Of a stretch of DNA of 64,000 bases, positions 20,058 to 28,541 are shown one piece after another. The stretch comes from Paenibacillus sinensis. GTDB lineage: Bacteria; Bacillota; Bacilli; Paenibacillales; Paenibacillaceae. Every line of letters starts with the position of its first letter. Position 1 is the first letter of the stretch. Both the position numbers and the translations under genes were made by a program. Where the stretch lies: positions 1-64,000 of the forward strand of contig NZ_JAHCMB010000049.1 in assembly GCF_019904155.1 (NCBI RefSeq), given 5' to 3'. Below the pieces are notes generated by a model, which did not search any database, had not been told where the DNA came from, and saw only the letters and a program-made list of their open reading frames with translations.

Positions 20058-21866
20058 ATGCGTCGTTTTTTACCTGGCAGACGGCTTGGAATGATGCTGC
20101 TGATCTGTCTGGTTGGAGGGTTCCTGCTGAATTTCATCATGCAGACGGCATCCTTCGATCTGGATTTCGTCCGGGTCCTGAACTGGATTACGGAGTATCC
20201 GCTGCTCTATATTACGGGGAGTTTCTTCTTTTTCTTTATTCTTCTGGCTTTTGCTTCGGTAATGCCGAACATGTATGCGGGGCCGTTCATTGCTTTCATT
20301 ATCATATTCGTGCTGGGCGTCGCCGATTATAAAAAGCTGGATACTACCGGAGAGCCATTGTTTCCGTGGGATCTGATGCTGCTGAAGAACGCGGGCGAGA
20401 TGGCCAAGATTACCAAAGGAATGATATCTCCGCTGATGATTATCGCCGCGGTTGCGGTGGTGGCGGTCGTCGTCTATGTCTTGCGCAAGCTGCCGAGAAT
20501 CAAGGCGGGGCTGGCTGTCAGGGCAGTTCTCACGGTGTCTTCGGTTGCTGTGATCGCGGGATTCATGGCAATGGTCGGGGGCCAGTCCACATTTGCGACC
20601 TCTTTGAACTACCAGAATATTTACTGGAACCAGAAGGTTAATTATACACAGAACGGCTTTCTGTATGCTTTTGCGGGGAATTTGCGGCAGAATCTGATGG
20701 AGAAGCCAGATGGGTACAGCCGGGAGGCAATCGAGGCTATTGCGAAAAAATACAGCAGCGTAAGCGCAACTGCCGGCAAGTCAGCAGTCGCGGAGAGTCC
20801 CAACATCATGTTCATGATGGACGAGGCATTCTTTGATCCGACACGGCTCAAAACTTATACATTCAGCGAGGACCCGCTGCAATTCATTCATGCGGAGCAG
20901 AAGAAGACACCGGCAGGCTTTCTGCTGTCACCCGAGTTCGGCGGCAATACCGCCAATGTGGAGTTTGAGGCGCTGACCGGGCTGTCCATGTATTTTTTGA
21001 ACGACGGTTCGATTCCCTATCAGCAGCGCATTGTCAAAATGTCCTCGATGCCTTCCGTTGTCAGCATTCTGAAGGACAAGGGCTACCGGACGCTGGCGCT
21101 TCATCCGTTCGACGAAACGTTCTATAACCGCAACAAGGTATACCCTGTACTCGGATTTGACCAATTCACCAGCGACAAGGATCTGTCCGATGCCCAGCGG
21201 CTGACGCCCGGCGGATATATCTCCGATATGGCCGCTGTCAAAGAAGCTGTACAGGAGTTGAAGAGCAGCGATCAGCCTACCTTCCTGCACCTGGTGACCA
21301 TGCAGAATCATTTTCCGTTCACCAAGGGATTGAACGGCCCAACAACCGTCACCGTGGACGGAGTTGCGGCAGAGCGGAAGGATGAACTGGAGACATACGT
21401 ACAGGATACGAAGCTGACCGATCAGGCGCTCGCCTATTTGGCGGAGCAATTAAAGAGCATCGAGCGGCCCACCGTTGTTGTATTCTGGGGCGATCATCTC
21501 CCTGCCTTATCCTCCGATATATACACCCAGGCGGGCTGGGATAAGAGTCCGAGAGAGAAGCATGAAACGAAGCTGCTCTATCTGGCCAACTTCGATATCG
21601 GCAAGCAGCCTGTCGGCACAATGAGTCCGGCCTTCATCGGTCCGGAGGTGTTCCGCATGACCGGTCAGGAAATGCCCGCCTACTACAAGCTGCTGGATCA
21701 AGTTCGCAGCCAGCTTCCGGGACTCAGCAAGAACGTGCTGATCGGATCGGCCAATGAAATTGTATCCGGATTATCGTCCGAGCAGCAGGAACTGCTGAAC
21801 GATTACCGTCTTGTCGAGTACGATATACTTGAGGGCGAGGATTACGCGAAGGATTTGTTGTTCTGA
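20058..21866 (+). CDS. LtaS-like sulfatase-domain phosphoglycerol transferase
   Basis: 602-residue membrane-anchored enzyme of the lipoteichoic acid synthase family. Five hydrophobic segments cover about residues 1-180; the extracellular alkaline-phosphatase-fold domain follows from about 245. The catalytic Thr is T298 in FGGNTANVEFEALTG, with metal ligands in MMDEAFFD and FWGDHLPALS and a conserved HLVTMQNHFPF. ATG start with GGAGAGG. Which LtaS paralogue it corresponds to cannot be told. It stands alone, closed by two tandem terminators. Confidence 0.9.
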   Translation: MRRFLPGRRLGMMLLICLVGGFLLNFIMQTASFDLDFVRVLNWITEYPLLYITGSFFFFFILLAFASVMPNMYAGPFIAFIIIFVLGVADYKKLDTTGEPLFPWDLMLLKNAGEMAKITKGMISPLMIIAAVAVVAVVVYVLRKLPRIKAGLAVRAVLTVSSVAVIAGFMAMVGGQSTFATSLNYQNIYWNQKVNYTQNGFLYAFAGNLRQNLMEKPDGYSREAIEAIAKKYSSVSATAGKSAVAESPNIMFMMDEAFFDPTRLKTYTFSEDPLQFIHAEQKKTPAGFLLSPEFGGNTANVEFEALTGLSMYFLNDGSIPYQQRIVKMSSMPSVVSILKDKGYRTLALHPFDETFYNRNKVYPVLGFDQFTSDKDLSDAQRLTPGGYISDMAAVKEAVQELKSSDQPTFLHLVTMQNHFPFTKGLNGPTTVTVDGVAAERKDELETYVQDTKLTDQALAYLAEQLKSIERPTVVVFWGDHLPALSSDIYTQAGWDKSPREKHETKLLYLANFDIGKQPVGTMSPAFIGPEVFRMTGQEMPAYYKLLDQVRSQLPGLSKNVLIGSANEIVSGLSSEQQELLNDYRLVEYDILEGEDYAKDLLF

Positions 21867-21885
21867 GCTGTTCCGGTTGTTATGA

Positions 21886-21918
21886 GGCTGTCCGCCAGAA
21901 ATTGGCGGGCGGCCTTTT
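21886..21918 (+). terminator. First terminator after the LtaS-like gene
   Basis: GGCTGTCCGCCA, loop GAAAT, TGGCGGGCGGCC, then TTTT. Confidence 0.8.
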
Positions 21919-21962
21919 GTACGTCATGGCTCATGGCAAGACCCTACTCAAAAGACATCATT

Positions 21963-22022
21963 CAATGCCTCATTCAAAACCCCGCTCAGGACCTCACTCA
22001 ATGCCCCACTCAAGATCTCACT
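21963..22022 (+). repeat. Five imperfect 12-bp tandem repeats
   Basis: Units CAATGCCTCATT, CAAAACCCCGCT, CAGGACCTCACT, CAATGCCCCACT and CAAGATCTCACT lie head to tail between two terminators. The last two units supply one arm and the loop of the second terminator hairpin. No plausible gene covers the array. Confidence 0.75.
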
Positions 22023-22042
22023 TCTGTGGGGTTATTTTTTTT
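22004..22042 (+). terminator. Second terminator, built from the repeat array
   Basis: CCCCAC pairs with GTGGGG around a 16-base loop, followed by TTATTTTTTTT. Confidence 0.7.
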
Positions 22043-22135
22043 AGCATACCTGACAATTGTCATCCCCATGTCATGACAAACATGAATTCAGGAAAAACCC
22101 CGAAATCATAATGCTTAATTCAAGAAATCAAACGG

Positions 22136-22275
22136 GTGAGCGGATTGAAGCCGGTATTCGAGCTGGAACATGTAGATAAAGAATACAAGGGCAAGAAGGC
22201 TGTGGATGATCTGACATTTTGCATAAGAGAGGGCAGTCTTATGGTGCTGCTCGGACCGAATGGCGCAGAGAAGAT
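22136..22275 (+). pseudogene. Truncated ABC-transporter ATPase remnant
   Basis: From GTG 22136 the translation reads as the N-terminus of an ABC ATPase (VFELEHVDKEYKGKKAVDDLTF, then LMVLLGPNGAEK), and similarity ends at a damaged Walker A (normally GPNGAGKST). After about 45 codons the frame runs antisense into the convergent SDR gene. Downstream ABC domains and any permease are missing. The SDR gene's 3' end begins about 40 bases later, so this is a deletion junction. Non-functional. Confidence 0.8.
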
Positions 22276-22311
22276 GGGCTGGCTGGAGCAAGCGGAAGCA
22301 TGGCGGGCGCC

Positions 22312-23049
22312 TCACAGCGTCTGGCCGCTGTCCGCCGTTATGATCTGGCCCGTCATCGCTTCCTGCTCCAATGTGGCGCAGATCAGCTGAGCAATGTCTT
22401 CGGGAGCCGATATTCGCTCCAGCAGCAGCTGCGGCGCCAGCCGGTTCATCTGTTCCTCCCGGCCGGACCACCATCTGGTCGCTACGGCGCCGGGCACGAT
22501 GCAGTTGACGCGTACCCTTGGAGCCAGCGCGCGGGCCAGCGATTTGCTCAAGCCGTGCACCGCAGCCTTCGAAACCGCATAAGGCAGGGAAGAACCAAGA
22601 CCGGTCGTTCCCGCGATGCTGCCTACATTGACGATTGCGCCGCCGTTTGTCTTCAGGTAGGGCGCAGCGGCCCTCGCGCAGTAGAACATGCCTTTGACAT
22701 TGACATCCAGCAGCTCATCCCAGATTTCCTCCGTCGCCGCCTCCAGATCATTCATCGGGATATGCCGGGTAATTCCTGCATTGTTCACCAGCGCATGGAC
22801 GGTTCCGAAGCGCCGGATGACGGCTGCCGTCATGCTCCGCACTTCCTCGTCCTGTGACACATCTCCCTTGAACGTCTCTGCCGTTCCTCCGGCTGACCGG
22901 ATCAGACTTACCGTCTCGATCGCATCGGCTTCCGATCTGGAATAATTAACCCCGACCGACGCTCCGCGCCGGGCAAGCTCAAGCGAGACGGCTCTGCCGA
23001 TTCCTGTCCCCCCGCCAGTGACCAGAACTGTAAGGCCCCGTAATTCCAT
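22312..23049 (-). CDS. SDR-family oxidoreductase, FabG-like
   Basis: 245-residue NAD(P)-dependent short-chain dehydrogenase. The nucleotide-binding TGGGTGIGRA lies near residue 12, NNAG near 88, and the catalytic Ser-Tyr-Lys set in NVGSIAGTTG...SLPYAVSKAAVHG. The C-terminal GQIITADSGQTL is standard. Substrate unknown; it is classified by homology with 3-oxoacyl-ACP reductases. ATG start with AGGAGAG. Divergent from a LysR regulator across a 156-base region containing a strong inverted repeat, so it is the probable target of that regulator. Confidence 0.9.
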   Translation of the reverse strand: MELRGLTVLVTGGGTGIGRAVSLELARRGASVGVNYSRSEADAIETVSLIRSAGGTAETFKGDVSQDEEVRSMTAAVIRRFGTVHALVNNAGITRHIPMNDLEAATEEIWDELLDVNVKGMFYCARAAAPYLKTNGGAIVNVGSIAGTTGLGSSLPYAVSKAAVHGLSKSLARALAPRVRVNCIVPGAVATRWWSGREEQMNRLAPQLLLERISAPEDIAQLICATLEQEAMTGQIITADSGQTL

Positions 23050-23106
23050 TCTTCATCTCTCCTTTAGTCTTCATGATTAGGTGATGCCTGCTGCTTGCAA
23101 CAATAA

Positions 23107-23136
23107 TTGTAGCGCTGAAGCGTCATTGTGTATAAT
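23107..23136 (+). promoter_or_regulatory. Probable lysR promoter
   Basis: TTGTAG and a perfect TATAAT (23131-23136) separated by 18 bases on the plus strand, about 70 bases before the LysR start. The -35 is poor, the -10 ideal. Confidence 0.5.
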
Positions 23137-23148
23137 TGAATTATCTAA

Positions 23149-23186
23149 AGTAATGGTTCAAAAAAAGTGAACTAAACACCATTACT
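23149..23186. promoter_or_regulatory. Inverted repeat, candidate LysR operator
   Basis: Perfect 9-base arms AGTAATGGT (23149-23157) and ACCATTACT (23178-23186), plus an inner pair GTTCA/TGAAC (23156-23160 and 23168-23172). It lies between the SDR and LysR start codons, where autoregulation and control of the divergent gene would be expected. Confidence 0.7.
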
Positions 23187-23205
23187 GATCTAAAAAGGAG
23201 CTATT

Positions 23206-24090
23206 ATGGATCTACGCGCGCTGCATACCTTTCATCAGATTGTGAAGCATGGCAGCTTCATTCGGGCTGCCGAAGAATTGAGCTACGCCCAATCTACCGT
23301 TACCATGCAGATGCAGAAGCTGGAGTCGGAGCTGGGGATGCAGCTCTTCGAACGGGGGAAGAGCATCCGGCTGACCGAAGCAGGCAGGCTGCTGGCGGAA
23401 CGGAGCAGACATCTTCTGCAGAACATGGTGCGGCTTGAAGAAGAGATGGCCGGGCTTGCGCAAGGCAGCTCCGGCCATCTCCGGCTTGGCGTAACGGAAC
23501 CGACGGCAAGCTATCGCCTGCCATCCGTTATCCGCGCATTTACGCACCAATATCCGGACGTGAAATTCTCTCTGCTGTTCGGCAATACGCCCCATCTCAG
23601 CGAGCTGCTGCAGCGGGGCGACCTCGATTTGGCGCTCTGCTCAGCCCCTGATACCGGGAAGACGCTCCACTTCGAACCCCTATTCCGCGAGGAGTTCGTC
23701 ATGCTGCTCCCTGAAGGGCATCCGCTGGAGGAACGCCAAACGCTGTCGCCCGAGGATTTCGAGGGACACCGTCTGCTGATTACGTCCGATACATGTCCTT
23801 ACCGCCGCAAGCTGGAGCTTATTCTGCGGGAAGCCGGCGGCATTGCTCCCGATACGATGGAGATCGGGAGCATGACGGCTCTAAAGGCGTACGTTGCCGA
23901 GGGTCTGGGAATGGCACTCGTTCCGAGGATTACCGTCGATCCTGTTCCGGCTGGAACCGTGATAAGAGAGGTCGCCGGGGGGCTGGTTGAGATGACCTTC
24001 GGCATATTAAGCAGCATCTCCTTGGATCAGCTCAAGCCGGTCGGCTACCGTTTCATTCATGTCCTTAAGGAGAAGCTTGCAGCCTGGTGA
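23206..24090 (+). CDS. LysR-family transcriptional regulator
   Basis: 294 residues. Winged helix-turn-helix over residues 1-60: MDLRALHTFHQIVKHGSF then AAEELSYAQSTVTMQMQKLE and LGMQLFERGKSIRLTEAG. The effector-binding domain (about 90-294) is of the periplasmic-binding fold, with GHLRLGVTEPTA and GLGMALVPR. ATG start with AAAAGGAGC. Transcribed divergently from the SDR gene, its likely target. Effector unknown. Confidence 0.93.
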   Translation: MDLRALHTFHQIVKHGSFIRAAEELSYAQSTVTMQMQKLESELGMQLFERGKSIRLTEAGRLLAERSRHLLQNMVRLEEEMAGLAQGSSGHLRLGVTEPTASYRLPSVIRAFTHQYPDVKFSLLFGNTPHLSELLQRGDLDLALCSAPDTGKTLHFEPLFREEFVMLLPEGHPLEERQTLSPEDFEGHRLLITSDTCPYRRKLELILREAGGIAPDTMEIGSMTALKAYVAEGLGMALVPRITVDPVPAGTVIREVAGGLVEMTFGILSSISLDQLKPVGYRFIHVLKEKLAAW

Positions 24091-24103
24091 ACGTTGAACG
24101 GTC

Positions 24104-25084
24104 TTATTTAAAGCCCATTACCGGGTGCGGCACGTATGGCTCTTCCAGGCGGCGGACTTCATCGTCCGTGAGCTGGATGTCAAGTGCCGCCACGGCATCC
24201 TCCAGATGATGCGGCTTGGTCGCACCGACAATCGGTGCGGTTACCGGCTTCTTCTGGAGTACCCAGGCCAATGCGATCTGCGCGCGGGGAAGACCCCGAC
24301 TCTCCGCGATGTCCTTCACAACTCCGGCGACCTTGCGGTCAGCTTCTTCCGTTGCCGTATACAGCGTCTTCCCGAACAGATCGGTTTCCGAACGGAAGCT
24401 TGTCTCCTCCCAGTCGCGGGTCAGCTTGCCGCGAGCTAGCGGGCTCCAGGGGATGACGCCGATGTTCTCGGCTTCGCACAGCGGCAACATCTCGCGTTCC
24501 TCTTCCCGATAGAGGAGGTTGAGGTAGTTCTGCATGCTGACGAACCGGGTCCAGCCGTGGCGTTCTGCGGTGAACAGCGCCTTCTGGAACTGCCAGGCAT
24601 ACATAGAGGAGGCTCCTATATAGCGGGCCTTGCCTGCCTTGACCACATCATGCAGGGCTTCCATCGTTTCCTCGATCGGGGTATCGTAGTCCCAGCGATG
24701 AATCTGGTATAGATCCACGTAATCTGTCCCGAGCCGCCGGAGGCTGTGGTCGATTTCCGACAGAATCGCCTTGCGGGACAAGCCGCCGCCGTTCGGCCCT
24801 TTGCGCATTTGCCCGTGGACCTTGGTGGCGATAACAACCTCGTCCCGGCTTGTCATATCCTTCAAGGCTCTGCCGACGATTTCCTCGCTGGTGCCGTCCG
24901 AGTAGACATTCGCCGTGTCGAAGAAGTTGATGCCGAGATCGAGCGCTTTTTTGATAAAGGGCCGGCTCTGTTCCTCGCTCAGTGTCCATTCGTGGTTGCC
25001 TCTTCCCGGTTCCCCGTAGCTCATGCACCCCAGGACGATTCTGGATACCTCCAAACCGGTGCTGCCGAGTCTCGCATATTGCAT
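24104..25084 (-). CDS. Aldo/keto reductase
   Basis: 326 residues from ATG 25084, six bases after AGGAGG; the earlier ATG at 25090 abuts that site and is less likely. NADPH-dependent carbonyl reductase of the AKR fold. Catalytic tetrad: Asp and Tyr in NFFDTANVYSDGTSEE, Lys in VIATKVHG and His in YQIHRWDYDTP. The NADPH loop is near GATKPHHLEDAV. It resembles the YhdN/GSP69-type reductases of Bacillus. Convergent with the LysR gene (14 bases apart) and divergent from the nirJ cluster. Substrate unknown. Confidence 0.92.
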   Translation of the reverse strand: MQYARLGSTGLEVSRIVLGCMSYGEPGRGNHEWTLSEEQSRPFIKKALDLGINFFDTANVYSDGTSEEIVGRALKDMTSRDEVVIATKVHGQMRKGPNGGGLSRKAILSEIDHSLRRLGTDYVDLYQIHRWDYDTPIEETMEALHDVVKAGKARYIGASSMYAWQFQKALFTAERHGWTRFVSMQNYLNLLYREEEREMLPLCEAENIGVIPWSPLARGKLTRDWEETSFRSETDLFGKTLYTATEEADRKVAGVVKDIAESRGLPRAQIALAWVLQKKPVTAPIVGATKPHHLEDAVAALDIQLTDDEVRRLEEPYVPHPVMGFK

Positions 25085-25138
25085 ATTCATCCTCCTCTGC
25101 TGCTAAATGGTTTCGAACACAGTGTAGCTCCGCTAGCA

Positions 25139-25172
25139 ATGAGGTGCAAGTTTTGCGGATGAGGTGCAAGTT
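25139..25172. repeat. Two 14-bp direct repeats, 20-bp period
   Basis: ATGAGGTGCAAGTT occurs at 25139-25152 and again at 25159-25172. The two-turn spacing places both copies on one DNA face, 49 and 69 bases upstream of a TATAAT at 25221-25226 that lacks a good -35 box. It suggests an activator site for the downstream nirJ cluster. Confidence 0.6.
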
Positions 25173-25266
25173 CAGGACGTGCCTGATAGAAAACGCATAC
25201 CCTTTAATTTACAATTCATGTATAATGTTCAGGATTGTTTATACTCCAACGAAGCGAGGACCTTCC

Positions 25267-26439
25267 ATGATCAATGTAACGAAGCTGCTTACCGGTATGA
25301 AGGGTGAAGGAGACGATCTGCGGTACGCCACTAGGCGGGACGCAAGACCCCACGGCGTTTCGGCGGGCAGAGGGCCTGTTGTCGTATGGAACGCGACGCA
25401 AGCCTGCAATCTGAGCTGCAAGCACTGTTATGCCGAGGCTTGTCCCGCATCCGGACCGAATGAGATGACGACAGAAGAAGCGAAAGCGTTTATTGAGGAT
25501 TTGGCGACTTTTCGTGCGCCTGTACTGCTGTTCTCGGGCGGAGAGCCGCTTATGCGAAAAGATGTGCTGGAGCTGATCGCTTATGCCTCCGATAAGGGGC
25601 TGCGACCGGTGATTTCCACGAACGGAACGCTGATTACTCCGGAGATCGCCAACAAGCTGAAAAATGCCGGGACCGGATACGTCGGTGTCAGCCTGGATGG
25701 CCTGGCGGAGCGGCATGACGAATTCAGAGGGCGGAGAGGCGCCTTCGAGCGGTCGCTCTCCGGCATCCGCAACTGTCTGGACATCGGACAGAAGGTGGGA
25801 GTCCGGTTCACCATAAGCAGGCATACGTATGACGATTTGGATGGCATTCTTGACCTGATCGAGCAGGAGAATATTCCACGCGCCTGCTTCTATCATCTGG
25901 TCTATTCCGGCAGAGGCAGCGGACTCCAGCGGGAAGACGTGTCCCATGAACAGTCGCGCAGCGCGCTGGACCGCATTATGGCGAAGGCGAGAGAGCTGCA
26001 TGCGAAGGGGCGCAAGACTGAACTGCTAACGGTGGACAATCATGCCGACGGAATCTATATTTATCAGAGGATGATGGAGCAAGACCCGGATCGCGCAGCC
26101 GAGGCGCTGGACCTGCTTCGCCGCAACGGAGGCAACCGTTCCGGTATCGCGATCGGCTGCGTCGATTGGAACGGCAACGTATATGCCGATCAGTTCACAA
26201 GAGATGAAGCGGTAGGAAACATTCGAGAGCGCGCATTCAGCGAAATCTGGCGGGAAGCCTCTCACCCTCTCCTGGCGGGTCTCCGGGACCGGAAACCGCT
26301 GCTGCAAGGCAGATGCCGGGAATGCAATTGGCTGGACGTCTGCAACGGCAACTTCCGGGCGCGGGCAACTGCCACCGGCGATCTGTGGGGAGAAGATCCT
26401 TCCTGCTATTTAAGCGACCGGGAAATCGGAATTGGTTAA
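25267..26439 (+). CDS. nirJ1: Radical SAM protein, NirJ1-like
   Basis: 390 residues from ATG 25267 (GCGAGGA upstream; the longer open frame is antisense to the aldo/keto reductase). The radical-SAM 4Fe-4S motif is C47-x3-C51-x2-C54 (CNLSCKHC), followed by FSGGEPLMRKD. The C-terminal SPASM-like cluster region reads CRECNWLDVCNGNFRAR and EDPSCY. The family removes or oxidises propionate groups on sirohaem-derived tetrapyrroles in haem d1 or alternative haem pathways. With NirJ2 and a siroheme decarboxylase next door and no other d1 genes, an alternative haem route is favoured. Confidence 0.85.
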   Translation: MINVTKLLTGMKGEGDDLRYATRRDARPHGVSAGRGPVVVWNATQACNLSCKHCYAEACPASGPNEMTTEEAKAFIEDLATFRAPVLLFSGGEPLMRKDVLELIAYASDKGLRPVISTNGTLITPEIANKLKNAGTGYVGVSLDGLAERHDEFRGRRGAFERSLSGIRNCLDIGQKVGVRFTISRHTYDDLDGILDLIEQENIPRACFYHLVYSGRGSGLQREDVSHEQSRSALDRIMAKARELHAKGRKTELLTVDNHADGIYIYQRMMEQDPDRAAEALDLLRRNGGNRSGIAIGCVDWNGNVYADQFTRDEAVGNIRERAFSEIWREASHPLLAGLRDRKPLLQGRCRECNWLDVCNGNFRARATATGDLWGEDPSCYLSDREIGIG

Positions 26440-26468
26440 CCAATCTTCGACAGAAAGGCTGATCCAAG

Positions 26469-27470
26469 ATGCTTGTATCGTGGAATGTCACCAAACGCTG
26501 CAATCTGTATTGTGAACACTGTTACCGCGATTCGGGTCCCGATTCGCCGGTTGATTCCCAACTGAGCACGGAGGAGGGCAAGCTGCTGATCACGCAGGTT
26601 CGCGATGCCGGATTCCGGCTGCTCATCCTGAGCGGCGGGGAGCCCCTGATCCGCGAGGATCTCACCGAACTAGTTGCTTATGCCTCATCGTCGGGGCTTC
26701 GCCCGGCGCTTGGCAGCAACGGCACGCTGCTGACGGCGGGCCTGGCTGCCGAGCTTAAGAGAGCGGGACTCGGCGGCATTGCCATCAGTCTCGACAGCGC
26801 CGATCCGGAGCATCACAACCGGTTCCGCAATGCTTCCGAAGGGTGGCAGCAGGCGGTGCAGGGCATTAAGTATGCCCAAGAGGCCGGGCTTCGCGTGCAG
26901 ATTAATATGACGCTGACCGAAGAGAACACGGATCATTTCGAGCAGGTAGCCAAGCTGGCGGAAGAGCTTAAGGTTGCGTCGCTGCATCCGTTCTTCCTGG
27001 TGCCTACAGGCAGGGGCATACAGATTGAAGAGGAAAGTCTGAAGCGGGATCGGTACTACTCGGTTCTACGGAATGTCCTGTCCTTGCAGAAATCGTCGCC
27101 GCTTGAGATCAAACCGACCTGTGCTCCCCAATTCATGCCGCTCGCGAAATCGATGGGGCTTGAGATGCGTTACACGCGAGGCTGTCTCGCCGGTGTTGCC
27201 TATTGCTCCATCCTGCCTGACGGGGACGTTCATGTCTGCCCTTATCTGCCCGTCAAAGCGGGGAATGTCCGGGAGCAGTCTTTCGATACGATCTGGAAAG
27301 AAAGCCCTGTCTTTCATCGCCTCCGGAACTTCGAAGAGTACGAAGGAGCCTGCGGCTCCTGCCCGGATGTCGGCATCTGCGGAGGCTGTCGGGCCCGTTC
27401 CTTCTACTATAGCGGCGGCAATCTGATGGCCGAAGAACCCTGGTGCTACAAAAGAGCCCTGGCGCTATAG
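26469..27470 (+). CDS. nirJ2: Radical SAM protein, NirJ2-like
   Basis: 333 residues. Radical-SAM cluster C11-x3-C15-x2-C18 (CNLYCEHC) starts almost at the N-terminus, as is usual for NirJ2. Next are LILSGGEPLIRED and AISLDSADPEHHN. A C-terminal auxiliary-cluster region is Cys-rich (CGSCPDVGICGGCRAR, EEPWCYK). Paralogous to the gene before it; the pair matches the NirJ1/NirJ2 sets described in heliobacteria. ATG start with AAAGGCTG. Separated by 29 bases from NirJ1 and 15 from the decarboxylase. Confidence 0.85.
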   Translation: MLVSWNVTKRCNLYCEHCYRDSGPDSPVDSQLSTEEGKLLITQVRDAGFRLLILSGGEPLIREDLTELVAYASSSGLRPALGSNGTLLTAGLAAELKRAGLGGIAISLDSADPEHHNRFRNASEGWQQAVQGIKYAQEAGLRVQINMTLTEENTDHFEQVAKLAEELKVASLHPFFLVPTGRGIQIEEESLKRDRYYSVLRNVLSLQKSSPLEIKPTCAPQFMPLAKSMGLEMRYTRGCLAGVAYCSILPDGDVHVCPYLPVKAGNVREQSFDTIWKESPVFHRLRNFEEYEGACGSCPDVGICGGCRARSFYYSGGNLMAEEPWCYKRALAL

Positions 27471-27485
27471 AAGGGAGGGCGGACG

Positions 27486-28469
27486 ATGCCTTTGGATTTG
27501 GCTGATAAAAAGCTGCTGAACCGTCTTCAGATCGGGCTTCCGCTAGTGAAGCGGCCCTGGAACTGTATTGAGGACGAGCTTCAGCTTCCATTTGAAGACA
27601 TTCGGGATCGATTGGAGCGGCTTAAGCAGGAAGGATTCATCCGCCGGATCGGCGGCGTGTTCAATCCGTCCGCGCTCGGTTACCGGGGTTGTCTGTATGC
27701 GATGGAGGTGGACGAATCCTGCTTCGCCCACACGACGGCTGTGGTGAACCAGTTTAAGGGTGTCACGCATAACTACCGCCGCCGAAACCGGCTGAATATG
27801 TGGTTCACGTTGTCTTCACGTTATGAGGCAGAACGGATAGACATTCTGCGCGAGATTGGGGAAGCCGCCGGACACACCCGGATCTATGCTTTCCCTACCA
27901 AGCGGGTGTTCAAGCTGCGGGTATTTCTGAATATGGAGGAACATGCTGCGGACGCCGAGAGGTGCGGTTCAGCCAGTAAACCGTTGCTTCATCCGTCAGA
28001 TGATGTACACTGGGAGCATAGAGATTGGGAACTTATCCGTGAGCTTCAAGGAAGTCTCCCGCTCTCGGAACATCCCTTTGACGAAATCTCGGCCCGCATC
28101 GGATGCGGTTCGGAGGAAGTCCTCCAAAGGCTGCATCGGCTTCAATCCGCCGGCGCTCTGAAACGGATCGCTGCGGTTCTGATGCACCGGCAGGCCGGTT
28201 ACACGGCGAACGGGCTGTTCGTTGCCGCGGTTCCCGAAGCGCTGCTGGAGGAGGCGGGAAGCCGGCTGGCCAGTTATGCGGAAGTGAGCCATTGCTATGA
28301 GCGCCAGGCCTATCCCGAATGGCCGTACAATCTGTACGCCATGATTCACGGCACAGGTGAGACGCTTGTCAGGTCTGTTGCCGAACGGTTTGCCTTGAAG
28401 GAAGGCATCGGGAGGTACGAGCTTCTGTTCAGTACGGCAGAATTGAAGAAGACTAGCTTTACAATCTGA
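27486..28469 (+). CDS. Siroheme decarboxylase, fused two-subunit form (NirDL/AhbAB-like)
   Basis: 327 residues formed from two tandem AsnC/Lrp-like halves that are normally separate subunits. The first half (about 1-155) has LNRLQIGLPLVKRPW, GFIRRIGGVFNP and GVTHNYRRRNRLNMWFT. The second (about 175-327) has LIRELQGSLPLSEHPF, ALKRIAAVLMHRQAGYTANG and EVSHCYERQAYPEWPYNLYAMIHG. These His/Arg/Tyr blocks mark siroheme decarboxylase, which removes two acetate carboxylates from sirohaem. ATG start with AAGGGAGGG. Cytoplasmic; acts before the NirJ enzymes. Confidence 0.87.
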   Translation: MPLDLADKKLLNRLQIGLPLVKRPWNCIEDELQLPFEDIRDRLERLKQEGFIRRIGGVFNPSALGYRGCLYAMEVDESCFAHTTAVVNQFKGVTHNYRRRNRLNMWFTLSSRYEAERIDILREIGEAAGHTRIYAFPTKRVFKLRVFLNMEEHAADAERCGSASKPLLHPSDDVHWEHRDWELIRELQGSLPLSEHPFDEISARIGCGSEEVLQRLHRLQSAGALKRIAAVLMHRQAGYTANGLFVAAVPEALLEEAGSRLASYAEVSHCYERQAYPEWPYNLYAMIHGTGETLVRSVAERFALKEGIGRYELLFSTAELKKTSFTI

Positions 28470-28541
28470 CGCGGCTGTGGAGCATGATTGAAATTGACAC
28501 GTCGGCGGAGTTGTTAAGAATGGGAATGAGGCGTGAACATC

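Noticed and set aside
25139..25172. Direct repeats as a CRISPR array
   Set aside because: Only two short copies 20 bases apart, with no spacer variation and no cas genes.
24982..25266. N-terminal extension of NirJ1
   Set aside because: It is antisense to the aldo/keto reductase gene and lacks motif content; the ATG at 25267 has GAGGA upstream.
25267..28469. Haem d1 synthesis for cytochrome cd1 nitrite reductase
   Set aside because: No nirS, nirE, nirF or nirN is near; the NirJ1/NirJ2/decarboxylase trio better fits alternative haem synthesis.
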